From positions 124,001-188,000 of the forward strand of contig JBCBZG010000002.1 of assembly GCA_039815465.1 (NCBI GenBank): DNA of 64,000 nucleotides, written 5' to 3'. The DNA is from Shimia_B sp039815465. Lineage in GTDB: Bacteria; Pseudomonadota; Alphaproteobacteria; Rhodobacterales; Rhodobacteraceae. Below the pieces are notes generated by a model that was not told the DNA's origin, did no database searches, and worked only from the letters and a program-made list of their open reading frames with translations. Of the stretch, positions 41,037 to 50,323 are shown piece by piece (position 1 is the stretch's first letter; each line of letters begins with the position of its first letter). The translations under genes and the position numbers were made by a program.

Positions 41037-43100
41037 GTGGCAACTGCCGTACCTGAGTTTTCCGGGCAACTGATCCGAGGCACCCAAGGGGCCGAGATCG
41101 CGCACCCATTCTGGGGCAAACTGACCTGGGACATCTTTCCGTTCTATGACCCGATCTTGCTGGGGACGTTCATCGTCGTCGTCATCGGCGGTGGCTTGCT
41201 CTTTGCAGCGCTGACCTACTACCGGCTCTGGGGGTACCTCTGGACCGAATGGTTCACGAGCGTGGACCATAAGAAGATCGGGATCATGTACATGATCCTC
41301 GCGACCGTCATGCTGGTGCGTGGCTTCTCTGACGCTGTACTCATGCGCGGCCACCAGGCTTTGGCGTCAGCCGGCTATGTGGGCTACCTGCCCTCCTACC
41401 ACTACGACCAGGTCTTTACCGCCCACGGCGTTATCATGATCTTCTTCGTGGCGATGCCGTTCATCACGGGCTTCATGAACTACATCATGCCGCTCCAGAT
41501 CGGTGCGCGCGATGTGGCCTTCCCGTTCCTTAACAATTTCAGCTTCTGGCTGACCGTCTCTGGCGCGATCCTGATCATGGTGTCGCTCTTTATCGGTGAA
41601 TACGCGGCCACCGGCTGGCTCGCCTACCCTCCGCTCTCGGGCCTCACCTTCAGCCCCGGCGTGGGGATGGACTACTACCTGTGGTCGCTGAATATCGCGG
41701 GCATCGGCACAACGCTATCGGGCGTGAACCTGATCGTGACCATCGTGAAAATGCGCTGCCCGGGCATGACCTGGATGCGGATGCCGATTTTCACCTGGAC
41801 CACGCTCATCACGAACATCCTGATCGTGGCGACCTTCCCGGTGCTGACCGTCACGCTCGCGCTGCTCACGCTCGACCGCTACGTCGGCACGAACTTCTTC
41901 ACCTCCGACCTCGGCGGCAATCCAATGATGTATGTGAACCTCATCTGGATCTGGGGCCACCCGGAGGTCTACATTCTGACCCTTCCCGTCTTCGGCATCT
42001 TCTCGGAGATCGTGCCGACCTTCTCCCGCAAGCGGCTCTTTGGCTACACCTCCATGGTCTACGCCACCGCCGTCATCATGATCCTGAGCTACATCGTCTG
42101 GCTCCACCACTTCTTCACCATGGGGGCCGGGGCCGACGTGAACTCCTTCTTCGGGATAACGACGATGATCATCTCCATCCCCACGGGGGCAAAGATCTTC
42201 AACTGGCTCTTCACAATGTACAAAGGGCGCATCAGCTTTGAGCTGCCGATGATGTGGACCGTCGCGTTCCTCCTGACCTTTGTGGTCGGTGGCATGACGG
42301 GCGTGCTGCTGGCAATCCCGCCTGCGGATTACGTGCTGCACAACTCGCTCTTCCTCGTGGCGCACTTCCACAACGTGATCATCGGCGGCGTGGTCTTCGG
42401 CATCTTTGCCGGGATCAACTACTGGTGGCCGAAGGCGTTCGGGTTCAAGCTTGACCGCACCTGGGGGCTCGTGAGCTTCTGGGGCTGGGTCGTCGGCTTC
42501 TACTTCGCCTTCATGCCGCTCTACGTGCTGGGCCTCATGGGCGTCACCCGCCGCCTGAGCCAGTTCGAGGACACGATTTACGCCGGCTACTTCTTCACCG
42601 CTGCCATCGGCGTGGCGCTGATTGCCGTGGGCGTCTTGGCGTTTTTCGTCCAGATCTACGTGTCCATCAAGAACCGCGAACAGCTAAAGGACGAAACTGG
42701 CGACCCATGGGGCGGGCGGACGCTCGAATGGTCAACCTCCTCCCCGCCGCCTGCCTATAACTTTGCCTTCACGCCCCGCGTCTACCGTCAGGACGCCTGG
42801 GACCATATGAAGGCGAACGGCTACGCACGGAAAACCGACGGCTACACGCCCATCCACATGCCCCGCTACACCGCCACTGGCGTTGTGATTTCGGGCCTCT
42901 GGACGGTCATGGGTTTTGCACTGGTCTGGCACATCTGGTGGCTGGCGCTGGCAAGCGGCGTCGCCAGCCTCGTCTACGGCATCGCGCATACCTTCAACTA
43001 CGACCGCGACTACTACATCCCCACCGATGAGGTCGCGCAGGTCGAAGGCGAGCGCACGAAAAAGGAGGCCGCGTACGCAAACGCGGTGGCAGCAGAATGA
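41037..43100 (+). CDS. cyoB: Cytochrome bo3 ubiquinol oxidase subunit I
   Basis: The 687-residue subunit holds the haem b, haem o3 and CuB sites. Characteristic segments include WGHPEVYILTLPVFGIFSEI (WGHPEVY bears a CuB His), a FHNVIIGGVVFGIFAGINYW stretch with haem His, and WLHHFFTMG (two CuB His). Start is GTG at 41037. It is followed by cyoC with a four-base overlap. A proton-pumping terminal oxidase is implied. Confidence 0.96.
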   Translation: MATAVPEFSGQLIRGTQGAEIAHPFWGKLTWDIFPFYDPILLGTFIVVVIGGGLLFAALTYYRLWGYLWTEWFTSVDHKKIGIMYMILATVMLVRGFSDAVLMRGHQALASAGYVGYLPSYHYDQVFTAHGVIMIFFVAMPFITGFMNYIMPLQIGARDVAFPFLNNFSFWLTVSGAILIMVSLFIGEYAATGWLAYPPLSGLTFSPGVGMDYYLWSLNIAGIGTTLSGVNLIVTIVKMRCPGMTWMRMPIFTWTTLITNILIVATFPVLTVTLALLTLDRYVGTNFFTSDLGGNPMMYVNLIWIWGHPEVYILTLPVFGIFSEIVPTFSRKRLFGYTSMVYATAVIMILSYIVWLHHFFTMGAGADVNSFFGITTMIISIPTGAKIFNWLFTMYKGRISFELPMMWTVAFLLTFVVGGMTGVLLAIPPADYVLHNSLFLVAHFHNVIIGGVVFGIFAGINYWWPKAFGFKLDRTWGLVSFWGWVVGFYFAFMPLYVLGLMGVTRRLSQFEDTIYAGYFFTAAIGVALIAVGVLAFFVQIYVSIKNREQLKDETGDPWGGRTLEWSTSSPPPAYNFAFTPRVYRQDAWDHMKANGYARKTDGYTPIHMPRYTATGVVISGLWTVMGFALVWHIWWLALASGVASLVYGIAHTFNYDRDYYIPTDEVAQVEGERTKKEAAYANAVAAE

Positions 43101-43771
43101 CCGACGCAACGACCGATATCGGCGGGCCACGGCTCGCGACACAGGCGCCGGTCTACGACTGGCACGTCGTCGACAGCTCCCACCCGGCGACGGAGGATGG
43201 CGCCCACGCGCACCACGAAACCGGCACCATGCTCGGCTTCTGGATCTACCTCATGTCCGACTGCCTGCTCTTCGGCATCCTCTTTGCCGTCCACGCGGTG
43301 CTGGGCCAAAACTACGCCGCAGGCCCCGCGCCCGCGGACCTCTTCGAGATTGAGCTGATCCTTCTGAGCACCTTCTTCCTGCTCTTTTCATCCATCACCT
43401 ATGGGTTTGCGATGATCCAGATGCAGAACGGGTCAAAGGGCGGCACGCAGGCCTGGCTCGCCATCACGGGTGTCTTCGGCCTCGCGTTCCTCGGCATGTC
43501 GATCTACGAGTTCGAGCATCTCTGGCACATCGGCGCGACGCCCATGGCCTCCGCGTTTTTGTCGAGCTTCTGGGCCCTCGTGGGCACCCACGGGCTCCAC
43601 GTGGCCGCGGGCGCGATCTGGCTGGTCGTCTTGCTCGTCCAGATTCAACAGCACGGGCTCACGCACGAAAACAAGCGCCGCGTGATGTGCCTGAGCCTTT
43701 TCTGGCACTTCCTCGACCTGATCTGGATCGCGGTCTTCAGCTTCGTCTATCTCACGGGGGTTTTGCTATGA
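43097..43771 (+). CDS. cyoC: Cytochrome bo3 ubiquinol oxidase subunit III
   Basis: The 224-residue protein has five membrane segments and the subunit III markers GFWIYLMSDCLLF near the N-terminus and STFFLLFSSITYGFAM; GTHGLHVAAGAIWL follows and WHFLDLIWI is near the end. It assembles with CyoA and CyoB. Overlap with cyoB (ATGA) and cyoD (ATGA). Confidence 0.95.
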   Translation: MTDATTDIGGPRLATQAPVYDWHVVDSSHPATEDGAHAHHETGTMLGFWIYLMSDCLLFGILFAVHAVLGQNYAAGPAPADLFEIELILLSTFFLLFSSITYGFAMIQMQNGSKGGTQAWLAITGVFGLAFLGMSIYEFEHLWHIGATPMASAFLSSFWALVGTHGLHVAAGAIWLVVLLVQIQQHGLTHENKRRVMCLSLFWHFLDLIWIAVFSFVYLTGVLL

Positions 43772-44121
43772 GCTCTGACACCCATCAAAGCACCTATCGC
43801 GGCTATGCCATCGGCTTTGGCCTCTCGCTTGTGCTGACCCTGATCCCCTTTGGGATCGTCATGTTCGACCTGATGGAAAACAGCGTCGGCTGGGCCATCG
43901 CCATCATCTTCCTCCTCGGCGGGGCGCAGATCATGGTGCATGTCTACTACTTCCTGCACGTCACACTCGGGAACGAGGACGGCTGGCAGGTGATGAGCCT
44001 CGCCTTCACCGGCGTCCTCCTCGTCATCATCCTAGCCGGGTCCATCTGGGTCATGTTCCACCTGGAGGAAAACATGATGCCCGCCCACGAACTGATCGAG
44101 CGGGTCGAGCAACTGCCATGA
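43768..44121 (+). CDS. cyoD: Cytochrome bo3 ubiquinol oxidase subunit IV
   Basis: The 117-residue protein has three membrane segments (around residues 15-34, 42-64 and 77-99). Its QIMVHVYYFLHV segment is typical of the subunit IV of bo-type oxidases, which aids assembly of the CuB site. The ATG overlaps the cyoC stop; an earlier in-frame start would lie inside cyoC. Confidence 0.93.
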   Translation: MSSDTHQSTYRGYAIGFGLSLVLTLIPFGIVMFDLMENSVGWAIAIIFLLGGAQIMVHVYYFLHVTLGNEDGWQVMSLAFTGVLLVIILAGSIWVMFHLEENMMPAHELIERVEQLP

Positions 44122-44825
44122 CCCGCCCGCTCTGGGTCGATGCAGTGATCCTCGCGCTGGCGGGGGTGGTGTTCGTCGTGCTGGTTGGTTTGGGCAACTG
44201 GCAGGTGCAGCGATTGGCGTGGAAGGAAGCCCTGATCGAGGCAGTCGACACCCGCGCCTTCGCGCCAGAAGTGCCAGCACCGCTTGGCCCAGTGACGGAA
44301 GAGGCCGATGAATACACGCGGGTGGAGGTGACCGGCACGTTTGATCACGCCCAGACCCGCCGCGTGAAAGCCGTGACCGATCTGGGCCTAGGCAACTGGC
44401 TCCTCACCCCGCTCGACACCGGGTCAGAGGTCATCTGGATCAACCGCGGCTTCATCCCGCAACGTTTCGACGGTGTCCTGGTGGAGCCCGAAGGCCCCCA
44501 ACGCATCACCGGCCTCCTGCGCATCACGGAGCCTGAGGGCACCCTGCTCGAATCCAACGCCCCCGCCGCCGACCGCTGGGTCGCCCGCGACGTGGCGCGA
44601 CTGTCAGAGGTCGCAGGCGTGGACGCCCTGCCCTACTTCATCGACGCCGACCACCTGAGCGCGCCCGGCACCTGGCCGCGCGGCGGGCTCACCATCATCG
44701 AATTCCGCAACAACCACCTGAGCTATGCGCTCACTTGGTACGCCATGGCGCTGCTGTTTGCGGGTGGGATGGCCTATGTGATCTGGGACCGGGTGAGAGC
44801 GCGGGGCCTAGGGTGGTCGAACTAG
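44118..44825 (+). CDS. SURF1-family oxidase assembly protein
   Basis: The 235-residue protein has an N-terminal and a C-terminal membrane segment, with a periplasmic loop between. Markers: GLGNWQVQRLAWKEALIEAV (GNWQxxRxxWK), a NWLLTPL-type segment, and LTIIEFRNNHLSYALTWYA near the end. SURF1 assists haem insertion into subunit I. No cyoE haem o synthase gene is seen in the window. It ends the cyo operon. Confidence 0.92.
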   Translation: MTRPLWVDAVILALAGVVFVVLVGLGNWQVQRLAWKEALIEAVDTRAFAPEVPAPLGPVTEEADEYTRVEVTGTFDHAQTRRVKAVTDLGLGNWLLTPLDTGSEVIWINRGFIPQRFDGVLVEPEGPQRITGLLRITEPEGTLLESNAPAADRWVARDVARLSEVAGVDALPYFIDADHLSAPGTWPRGGLTIIEFRNNHLSYALTWYAMALLFAGGMAYVIWDRVRARGLGWSN

Positions 44826-44831
44826 AGCGCT

Positions 44832-44925
44832 CAGGGCGTCCCCCGGCCGAGGGTGGGGGATGTATCCCCCGCCCGTGGGGGCGGTCGGGGGATGCCCGGT
44901 GTTGCCCACCGGGCGGGTGCTTAGT
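44832..44925. repeat. Palindromic intergenic element (family member R5)
   Basis: GGGCGTCCCCCGGCCG (44834-44849) pairs with CGGTCGGGGGATGCCC (44882-44897), 14 of 16 positions. The inner sequence GAGGGTGGGGGATGTATC equals that of R4, then CCCGTGGGGG. A second stem CCCGGT-N7-ACCGGG follows, ending GGGTGCTTAG. It sits between convergent surf1 and the mevalonate operon. Confidence 0.78.
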
Positions 44926-45904
44926 TCGAAGAGAAAGGCAAAATCACTTCCGCAGTTGGAAAGTTCGAGCGCACGTCCGCCTCACTCTCAGCGAGGAAAA
45001 TGAGCTTCACATTCGCCCCCGCATCCATCGTCGCATAGGCTTCCAAGCCATCAGCCCGCGCCGCCCAAAGCCGCCCAAGCACCGCCCAGCTCTCCGGCTT
45101 CAGATACGTCAACGCTGGCCGCGCGGCCATCATCGTGGCGTGCATGGCCAGCGCATTTGCCTCTGCCAGCGCACCCAGCGTAGCGAAATCCCGCGCGCGC
45201 ACCGCCCGCTCAATGTCCGCGCAATCCGCCTCCGCTCGCGCGGGCCAAGGCGGGAACAAAGGCGAGGTTTCCACAGTATGGGTCATCCCATCGGTCGACG
45301 ACTGCGCCTTTGGCCCCGTATCCACCGGCACAATCGCAATCCGAAACTCAGGCCAGACGACGTCCAAAGCCCGCCCGTGGCTATCCGCCCCATCGGCGAC
45401 CTCCCCCCGGTCCCAGCGCACGAAACCATGCCAAAACGACCGCGTGGCCGACCCCGACCCGTAGCGCGACAGCATCGACTGCGCCTCGAGCGACAGCCCC
45501 ACTTGAAACGCCCCGTTGAGAGCCCCGGTCAGAGCCGCAAACCCACTGGCCGACGACGCAAGTCCCGCCGCCGTGGGGATCGAATTCACCGTCTCAATCC
45601 GCACGGGCGCGTCCTGCCCCCGCCGGAACCGATCCACAAAGCGTAGCACCTTCCGCGCGAACGCGTCGCCCGAATCCACCTTAATCCCGTTCAACACCAC
45701 CGCATCCGCATCCGCAGGCACCACCCGCGTCCGCGTGCCCCAATCGGCGAGCGAAATCGACAGCGACGAATTCAACGGCAGGTTCAGCGCCGCGTCCCGC
45801 TTCCCCCAGTATTTCGAGAGCGCAATGTTCGAGGGCGCATAAACCTCCGCCTCCACCGGCTCCGGCAACCGCGCGGGGAGCAGCGCGTCAAACGCATCAG
45901 CCAT
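44921..45904 (-). CDS. mvaD: Diphosphomevalonate decarboxylase
   Basis: The 327-residue GHMP-family enzyme makes isopentenyl diphosphate. It shows NIALSKYWGKRD, LNLPLNSSLSIS, the phosphate-binding AAGLASSASGFAALTGALN, SGSATRSFWHGFVRW and TMDAGANVKLIFLAE with the catalytic Asp. It is the last gene of the mevalonate operon and overlaps the preceding kinase gene by 8 bases. Confidence 0.93.
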   Translation of the reverse strand: MADAFDALLPARLPEPVEAEVYAPSNIALSKYWGKRDAALNLPLNSSLSISLADWGTRTRVVPADADAVVLNGIKVDSGDAFARKVLRFVDRFRRGQDAPVRIETVNSIPTAAGLASSASGFAALTGALNGAFQVGLSLEAQSMLSRYGSGSATRSFWHGFVRWDRGEVADGADSHGRALDVVWPEFRIAIVPVDTGPKAQSSTDGMTHTVETSPLFPPWPARAEADCADIERAVRARDFATLGALAEANALAMHATMMAARPALTYLKPESWAVLGRLWAARADGLEAYATMDAGANVKLIFLAESEADVRSNFPTAEVILPFSSN

Positions 45905-46772
45905 GGATCACCAACCCCTCCCGCGCGAGCTTGGCGCGCTCCCACCCGTGGGGCACACCACCAAAGGCCAGCACGCAATCGCCCAAACCAGACCCCGAAA
46001 TCTTCGCCGCAAGCGCCTGCCCCCGGCCTTCATCCACCAGCGCATCCAGGTCCGCATTGGACACCCCAAGCTCCGCCATCAGCCCCTGATACCCGTCCAA
46101 TGCAACCGCCATCGCCGCCCAGTCCCGCGCGCGCGCAGCAACAACCGCAGCCTCCGCCGCAGCCCCCATCCGGGTATACAAAGCATCCACATCGCGCCCG
46201 GCCCAAGCCTCCGCCACCCGCGCCAGAACCTCGCCCGTGGGGGTCTTGTAGCCGACATATTTCAGCGACATCGCAGGCGGTACGGGCAAAGCCTCCACCG
46301 CCGCACCCAGCTGGTAGCGAGACAAGCCACCATGCAATGACGCCGCCAGATCCGCGCCCGACCCGCGCCCCTGAATGGCCCGAACGATCACCAAAGCCTC
46401 CGCATGGATATCGACCTCAGCCCCGCTGAACGCCGCTAAAGCGCCGAAAGTCGCCACCGTCACCGCCGCCGAGGACCCGAGGCCCAGCGTCGGGTCGATG
46501 GCCGACGTCGTCGTAATCTCCACCCCCTGCTCCGGCCCAATCGCGGCCACGCAGGCGAGGACAAAGCGCAGCGGACCTGCGGGCTCTAGCGCATCCAGCG
46601 TCGTCTCAACTTCGCCCAGCGCCGAGTGCACCCGCACCGTGCGCCCGGGCAGAGGCGCGACTGTCACCGTCGCGCGTTGTTCGACAGCGGCCACAACGCA
46701 GGGATGGCCGTAAACCACGGCATGCTCCCCCGTCACCATGACGGAGCCGGGCGCCGAGGCCGTGATGGTCAT
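45897..46772 (-). CDS. Phosphomevalonate kinase (alphaproteobacterial GHMP type)
   Basis: The 291-residue GHMP kinase has SAPGSVMVTGEHAVVYGHP (motif 1), LGLGSSAAVTVATFGAL (motif 2) and SGSGLGDCVLAFGG (motif 3). It looks like a mevalonate kinase at first sight. Position between a longer GHMP kinase and mvaD, as in the Paracoccus zeaxanthinifaciens mevalonate operon, argues for phosphomevalonate kinase; the two kinases could be assigned the other way. The start ATG at 46772 overlaps the upstream gene (ATGA). Confidence 0.75.
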   Translation of the reverse strand: MTITASAPGSVMVTGEHAVVYGHPCVVAAVEQRATVTVAPLPGRTVRVHSALGEVETTLDALEPAGPLRFVLACVAAIGPEQGVEITTTSAIDPTLGLGSSAAVTVATFGALAAFSGAEVDIHAEALVIVRAIQGRGSGADLAASLHGGLSRYQLGAAVEALPVPPAMSLKYVGYKTPTGEVLARVAEAWAGRDVDALYTRMGAAAEAAVVAARARDWAAMAVALDGYQGLMAELGVSNADLDALVDEGRGQALAAKISGSGLGDCVLAFGGVPHGWERAKLAREGLVIHG

Positions 46773-47908
46773 GGGGTGGGAAGCGCCGCCTGGCTCGCCG
46801 CCAAAGCAGGCGCGGGGCCGGTGAGGAGATGCGCGCCCTGGGAGGAGACGCGCAGAGGCTCCCACCGGCGTTCGGGGTAGGACTGCATCAGGCTTGCCAT
46901 CGCTTCGGCGTCGGGGAGGTAGACGAGCATCACGCCCGCGTGGTCCCCACGCACAGCGCCCGCGCCGGAGATCTTCGCCGCGCCGCCAGCCGCCGCCACC
47001 GCGTCGGCAAAGCGGGCTGCGGGCTGCGGCACAACGCCGATGCGGTCGAGGAGCGCCTGATTGGCCGCAATCACGGCGCGCGGGTCGGCGTCGGCGGCGA
47101 TGACATCGGCGAATTGCGCGGTCACGGCCTCGAACTCCGCCCAGAGGGCTGTGTCGCTGCCGTGATGCTCGCGCACCTTGGCCACGCACTCGCCAGTCTT
47201 TGATTCGGGCGTACCGAGTTGGACCCAGTACCAGCCGGAGATGGTTTTCAGGGAATGATCGGCGCCGAGGTCGAGCGGCGTCACCTGGTCCCCCTGCACC
47301 CGGTTGAGGCCGCCGAAGACCACGGCGGAGGCATCAATCGCCGAGCCCTTCCCGTGTTGCAGCCGCTCGCAAAAGCGGACCTTTTCGAAGCGCTGCTGGA
47401 CGGTCTGCTCCTGACCGAGCAGCGCCTCATAGAGGACAATGGTGGCCGCAACGACCGCAGCAGACGACCCCATCCCGGCGCCGAGCGGCATGTCGGAGCG
47501 GCTCGATAGCTGGCCCGGCACGGGCAGGCCCCGCGAGGACGACCCCGGCATCGGGATCATCGGCAGAAGCGACGTGAGGGTATAGATCGCCAGATCATCG
47601 GGGCGTTGGAGCACCTTTTGCACCGGCATCTCACCGCGCATGAACTGATCAAACCGCTTATCGAGCCCCTCCTTGAAGGACTTCAAAGCGTCAAACGGGT
47701 AGAATGCGGAAGGCGACAGGCTTTCAAACGCGGTGAACAGACCACCCGTCTTGTGCAGCGGCGTAAACCAAACCTCGGTGTAATGCTCCACCGCCACGGC
47801 GAGCGCGGGCGCGCCGTAGACGACGGAATGCTCCCCGCTCAGGATCAGCTTGCCGGGGGCGCGGGCCCCCTGACCATTAGACGGCTTCGTAGTGGCGTTT
47901 GTGCTCAT
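46769..47908 (-). CDS. mvk: Mevalonate kinase
   Basis: The 379-residue GHMP kinase has APGKLILSGEHSVVYGAPA (motif 1), PLGAGMGSSAAVVAATIVLYE (motif 2) and a C-terminal KISGAGAVRGDHAG (motif 3). The length matches what I recall for the Paracoccus mvk, and the order hcs-mvk-pmk-mvd agrees. It phosphorylates mevalonate. It overlaps hcs by 32 bases at its start. Confidence 0.8.
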   Translation of the reverse strand: MSTNATTKPSNGQGARAPGKLILSGEHSVVYGAPALAVAVEHYTEVWFTPLHKTGGLFTAFESLSPSAFYPFDALKSFKEGLDKRFDQFMRGEMPVQKVLQRPDDLAIYTLTSLLPMIPMPGSSSRGLPVPGQLSSRSDMPLGAGMGSSAAVVAATIVLYEALLGQEQTVQQRFEKVRFCERLQHGKGSAIDASAVVFGGLNRVQGDQVTPLDLGADHSLKTISGWYWVQLGTPESKTGECVAKVREHHGSDTALWAEFEAVTAQFADVIAADADPRAVIAANQALLDRIGVVPQPAARFADAVAAAGGAAKISGAGAVRGDHAGVMLVYLPDAEAMASLMQSYPERRWEPLRVSSQGAHLLTGPAPALAASQAALPTP

Positions 47909-49034
47909 GGATCCGGGCTAACCGATATTTGCCCCGAGCAACCTGCGCCATAATGGCCTCGCTCCCATCCGTGGGATCGGGCGCGTGGCGGAAGGCCAGG
48001 TATTCGTCGTAATTCAGCGCCACCCGGTCTTCGAGCAGCTTATTGTGATGGGCCACCATCAGGTGATCGCGGTAGCCGGGTTGCACCACGGCGGAGAAAA
48101 ACTCCGCCACAGCCCCAGACCCGTAGGAGAACATGCCCACAGGCCGGTTCGTCAGGTCCACATCGGTGTTTTCGAGCATCGAAATCAGCGACAGGTAAAG
48201 CGACGCCGCATAGCAGTTCCCAACCTCGCGGTTATAGACCATGCCCGCCTCGATCAGGTTCGCATCATTCTGCGCCTGGTTCATCTTCGACAGGTGCACA
48301 TGGGCCTTGGCCCCCATGCGGGTGAAGGGGATGTGGTAGCAGAACTGCGCCATCTCGTTGAAGGCACGGCCCCCTTGGGACAGGTAATCCTCCCACGCGT
48401 GGGCTAGTGAATGCAGGTATTTAACGGTCGAATACTTGCCATCGACGAGCGGCGTCTTCCGGTAGTTCGGACGCCAGAAATCCATGATGTCCTCGGAATG
48501 GCAGCCCGTCGCGGTGTCGAGCTCCATTACGCGGGGATCCGCACTCACCAGCATCGCCACAGCGCCGCAGCCCTGCGTGGCCTCAGCCGGGCTGTCCACG
48601 TCATAGCGCGACACGTCAGAGGCAATCACAAGCACCTTGCGATCCGGCTTCCGCGCCACATGGCCCGCAGCCAGTTGCAAACCAGCCGTGCCGGAATAAC
48701 AGGCGTGTTTGAGCTCCACGACGCGCACGTTCGACGGCAGGTCGAGCAGCTTATGAACGTAAACGCCCGCCGCCTTCGACTGGTCGATGCCCGTCTCGGT
48801 CGCAAACAGAACGGTATCAATCTTCTCCGCATCCTCGGCCGTCACGATCGCGCGGGCGGCCTCGGCGGCCATCGTCACCACGTCCTCGTCATGGGCGGGC
48901 AGCGCGATTTTGTTCTGGCCAATGCCGCGCGAAAACTTCGCCGGGTCCTGCCCGTGGCGTTCAGCCAGCGTGTCCAACGACATGTAATGCTGCGGGACGT
49001 AGAAGCTGAGTTTGTCGATACCGATCTTGGTCAC
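47877..49034 (-). CDS. hcs: Hydroxymethylglutaryl-CoA synthase
   Basis: The 385-residue thiolase-fold enzyme condenses acetyl-CoA with acetoacetyl-CoA. The catalytic Cys is Cys112 in ELKHACYSGTAGLQ. It also has ATETGIDQSKAAGVYVH near residue 80, and GSGAVAEFFS later. The GTG at 49034 with GAGGAA upstream is chosen; the frame extends 48 codons further, but that part covers the small upstream gene. It overlaps that gene by four bases. Confidence 0.93.
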   Translation of the reverse strand: MTKIGIDKLSFYVPQHYMSLDTLAERHGQDPAKFSRGIGQNKIALPAHDEDVVTMAAEAARAIVTAEDAEKIDTVLFATETGIDQSKAAGVYVHKLLDLPSNVRVVELKHACYSGTAGLQLAAGHVARKPDRKVLVIASDVSRYDVDSPAEATQGCGAVAMLVSADPRVMELDTATGCHSEDIMDFWRPNYRKTPLVDGKYSTVKYLHSLAHAWEDYLSQGGRAFNEMAQFCYHIPFTRMGAKAHVHLSKMNQAQNDANLIEAGMVYNREVGNCYAASLYLSLISMLENTDVDLTNRPVGMFSYGSGAVAEFFSAVVQPGYRDHLMVAHHNKLLEDRVALNYDEYLAFRHAPDPTDGSEAIMAQVARGKYRLARIHEHKRHYEAV

Positions 49035-49234
49035 TTTCGGTTCCTCTTCCGGATGCGCAAAATGTAGTCCGCCGCCAGGAGCACTGGAGCTACGATGATT
49101 GCAAACCATGCCTTCCCGATGTGCGCCGCCGATCGGCTCCCGTCGTGGAACACCACGAAAAGCACCAGTCCGATCCACGCCGCAACGGCGAGCCGGTAAT
49201 ACCGCAAATGGTAGGCTTTGGGTTCAGCCGTCAT
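49031..49234 (-). CDS. Small two-TM protein inside the mevalonate operon
   Basis: The 67-residue protein has two membrane segments (about 14-30 and 42-57) joined by a short polar loop and a Lys/Arg-rich C-terminus. Four-base overlaps with mvaA (ATGA) and hcs (GTGA) on both sides show it is a real, coupled gene. In the Paracoccus operon I recall, idi occupies this slot. Function unknown; it might anchor or regulate the pathway. Confidence 0.75.
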   Translation of the reverse strand: MTAEPKAYHLRYYRLAVAAWIGLVLFVVFHDGSRSAAHIGKAWFAIIVAPVLLAADYILRIRKRNRK

Positions 49235-50271
49235 CCGCGCTCCATCTTGAAATGGGTGCGCATCAGTTCGCCTGGATTGGTCTGCGCGGCGAGGAGCGAC
49301 AGCTCACCACACAGCACGGTTGCCGCACAAAGAACGGCAAGACGCTGAGCGTTCTGCCCCGGCTCCCGGTCCTCTTTACAGCCCATGCGTTCAAGGTTGC
49401 GTTCCACGACCTCGTTGCCCTTGCCCGAGCCCACCGAGCCCACGATCAGGTTCGGCAAGGTGCAGGAAAAATAGAGGCTATCAGGCCGCGCCTCGACATG
49501 GTTCATGCCCTGGCTGCCCTCGATAATGTTCGCGGCGTCCTGGCCCGTAGCCAGATAGAACGCGAGCAGCATATTGGCGTAATGCGCGTTCGCTGACCGG
49601 AGCGAGCCCGCGATGATCCCGCCAATCAGATTCTTCTCGGTGTTCAGCTGCGCCATCTTCTCCGGCGTCGTGCGCAGGGTCGATGTGCAGATATCGCGGG
49701 GGATTTCCATCTCTGCGATCACGTACTTGCCGCGACCGTGGAGGCCGTTCACCGCGCTCACCTTCTTATCCGTGCAGAAGTTGCCGGAGATCGAAGAATA
49801 TTCCAGCTGCGGGTATTCGGCCAGCAGCCAGCCCATCATCGCATCCGCGGCGCCCGTGACCATGTTGTGGCCCGACGCATCGCCCGTGCGGCATTCGAAC
49901 CGGATAAAGAGCAAGTTGCCCACAACCTGACGGTTCATCTCAATGAGGTTCGCAAAACGGGACGTCGTGGCGATCACCGCCTGCAGTTCCTCCTGGCGCG
50001 CCTCAATCGACTGCCACGCGGCAAAGGCCGCCGCGGCATCGGTCGCGCGCAGGATGATCGACCGCGTCATGCGTTCATCGACCAAAGTGCAGCGAATGCC
50101 GCCCTCGATCTTGCGGCTCACCCGCGCGCCGCGGCCCGTCGATGGCCAAAGCGGCGTCTCATACGTGGCCATGGGCACGGTCACATGCTCGTTGACGACA
50201 TTGCCAGTGATCGCAATCGGCCCCACCCATTGGGTCGGCATGGGGGTGATTTCTTGCGTATGTTGCTTCAT
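49231..50271 (-). CDS. mvaA: Hydroxymethylglutaryl-CoA reductase
   Basis: The 346-residue enzyme reduces HMG-CoA to mevalonate. Motifs resemble class I catalytic domains: CRTGDASGHNMVTGAADAM (cofactor binding), ISGNFCTDKKVSAVNG (catalytic Lys) and GSQGMNHVEARPDSLY. The length and these motifs suggest an NADPH-using class I type enzyme, like that of Paracoccus. GGGAGA lies 6 bases before the ATG. It opens the operon. Confidence 0.92.
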   Translation of the reverse strand: MKQHTQEITPMPTQWVGPIAITGNVVNEHVTVPMATYETPLWPSTGRGARVSRKIEGGIRCTLVDERMTRSIILRATDAAAAFAAWQSIEARQEELQAVIATTSRFANLIEMNRQVVGNLLFIRFECRTGDASGHNMVTGAADAMMGWLLAEYPQLEYSSISGNFCTDKKVSAVNGLHGRGKYVIAEMEIPRDICTSTLRTTPEKMAQLNTEKNLIGGIIAGSLRSANAHYANMLLAFYLATGQDAANIIEGSQGMNHVEARPDSLYFSCTLPNLIVGSVGSGKGNEVVERNLERMGCKEDREPGQNAQRLAVLCAATVLCGELSLLAAQTNPGELMRTHFKMERG

Positions 50272-50323
50272 TGTCGTCTCCCAGGCGGCGGACGGTGTGC
50301 GGACAGCCCGGCTTTCCCTATAG

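Noticed and set aside
46773..47189. Long N-terminal extension of the shorter GHMP kinase
   Set aside because: The extra 139 residues are Arg/Pro-rich antisense-like reading inside mvk; the GHMP motif 1 begins just after the ATG at 46772.
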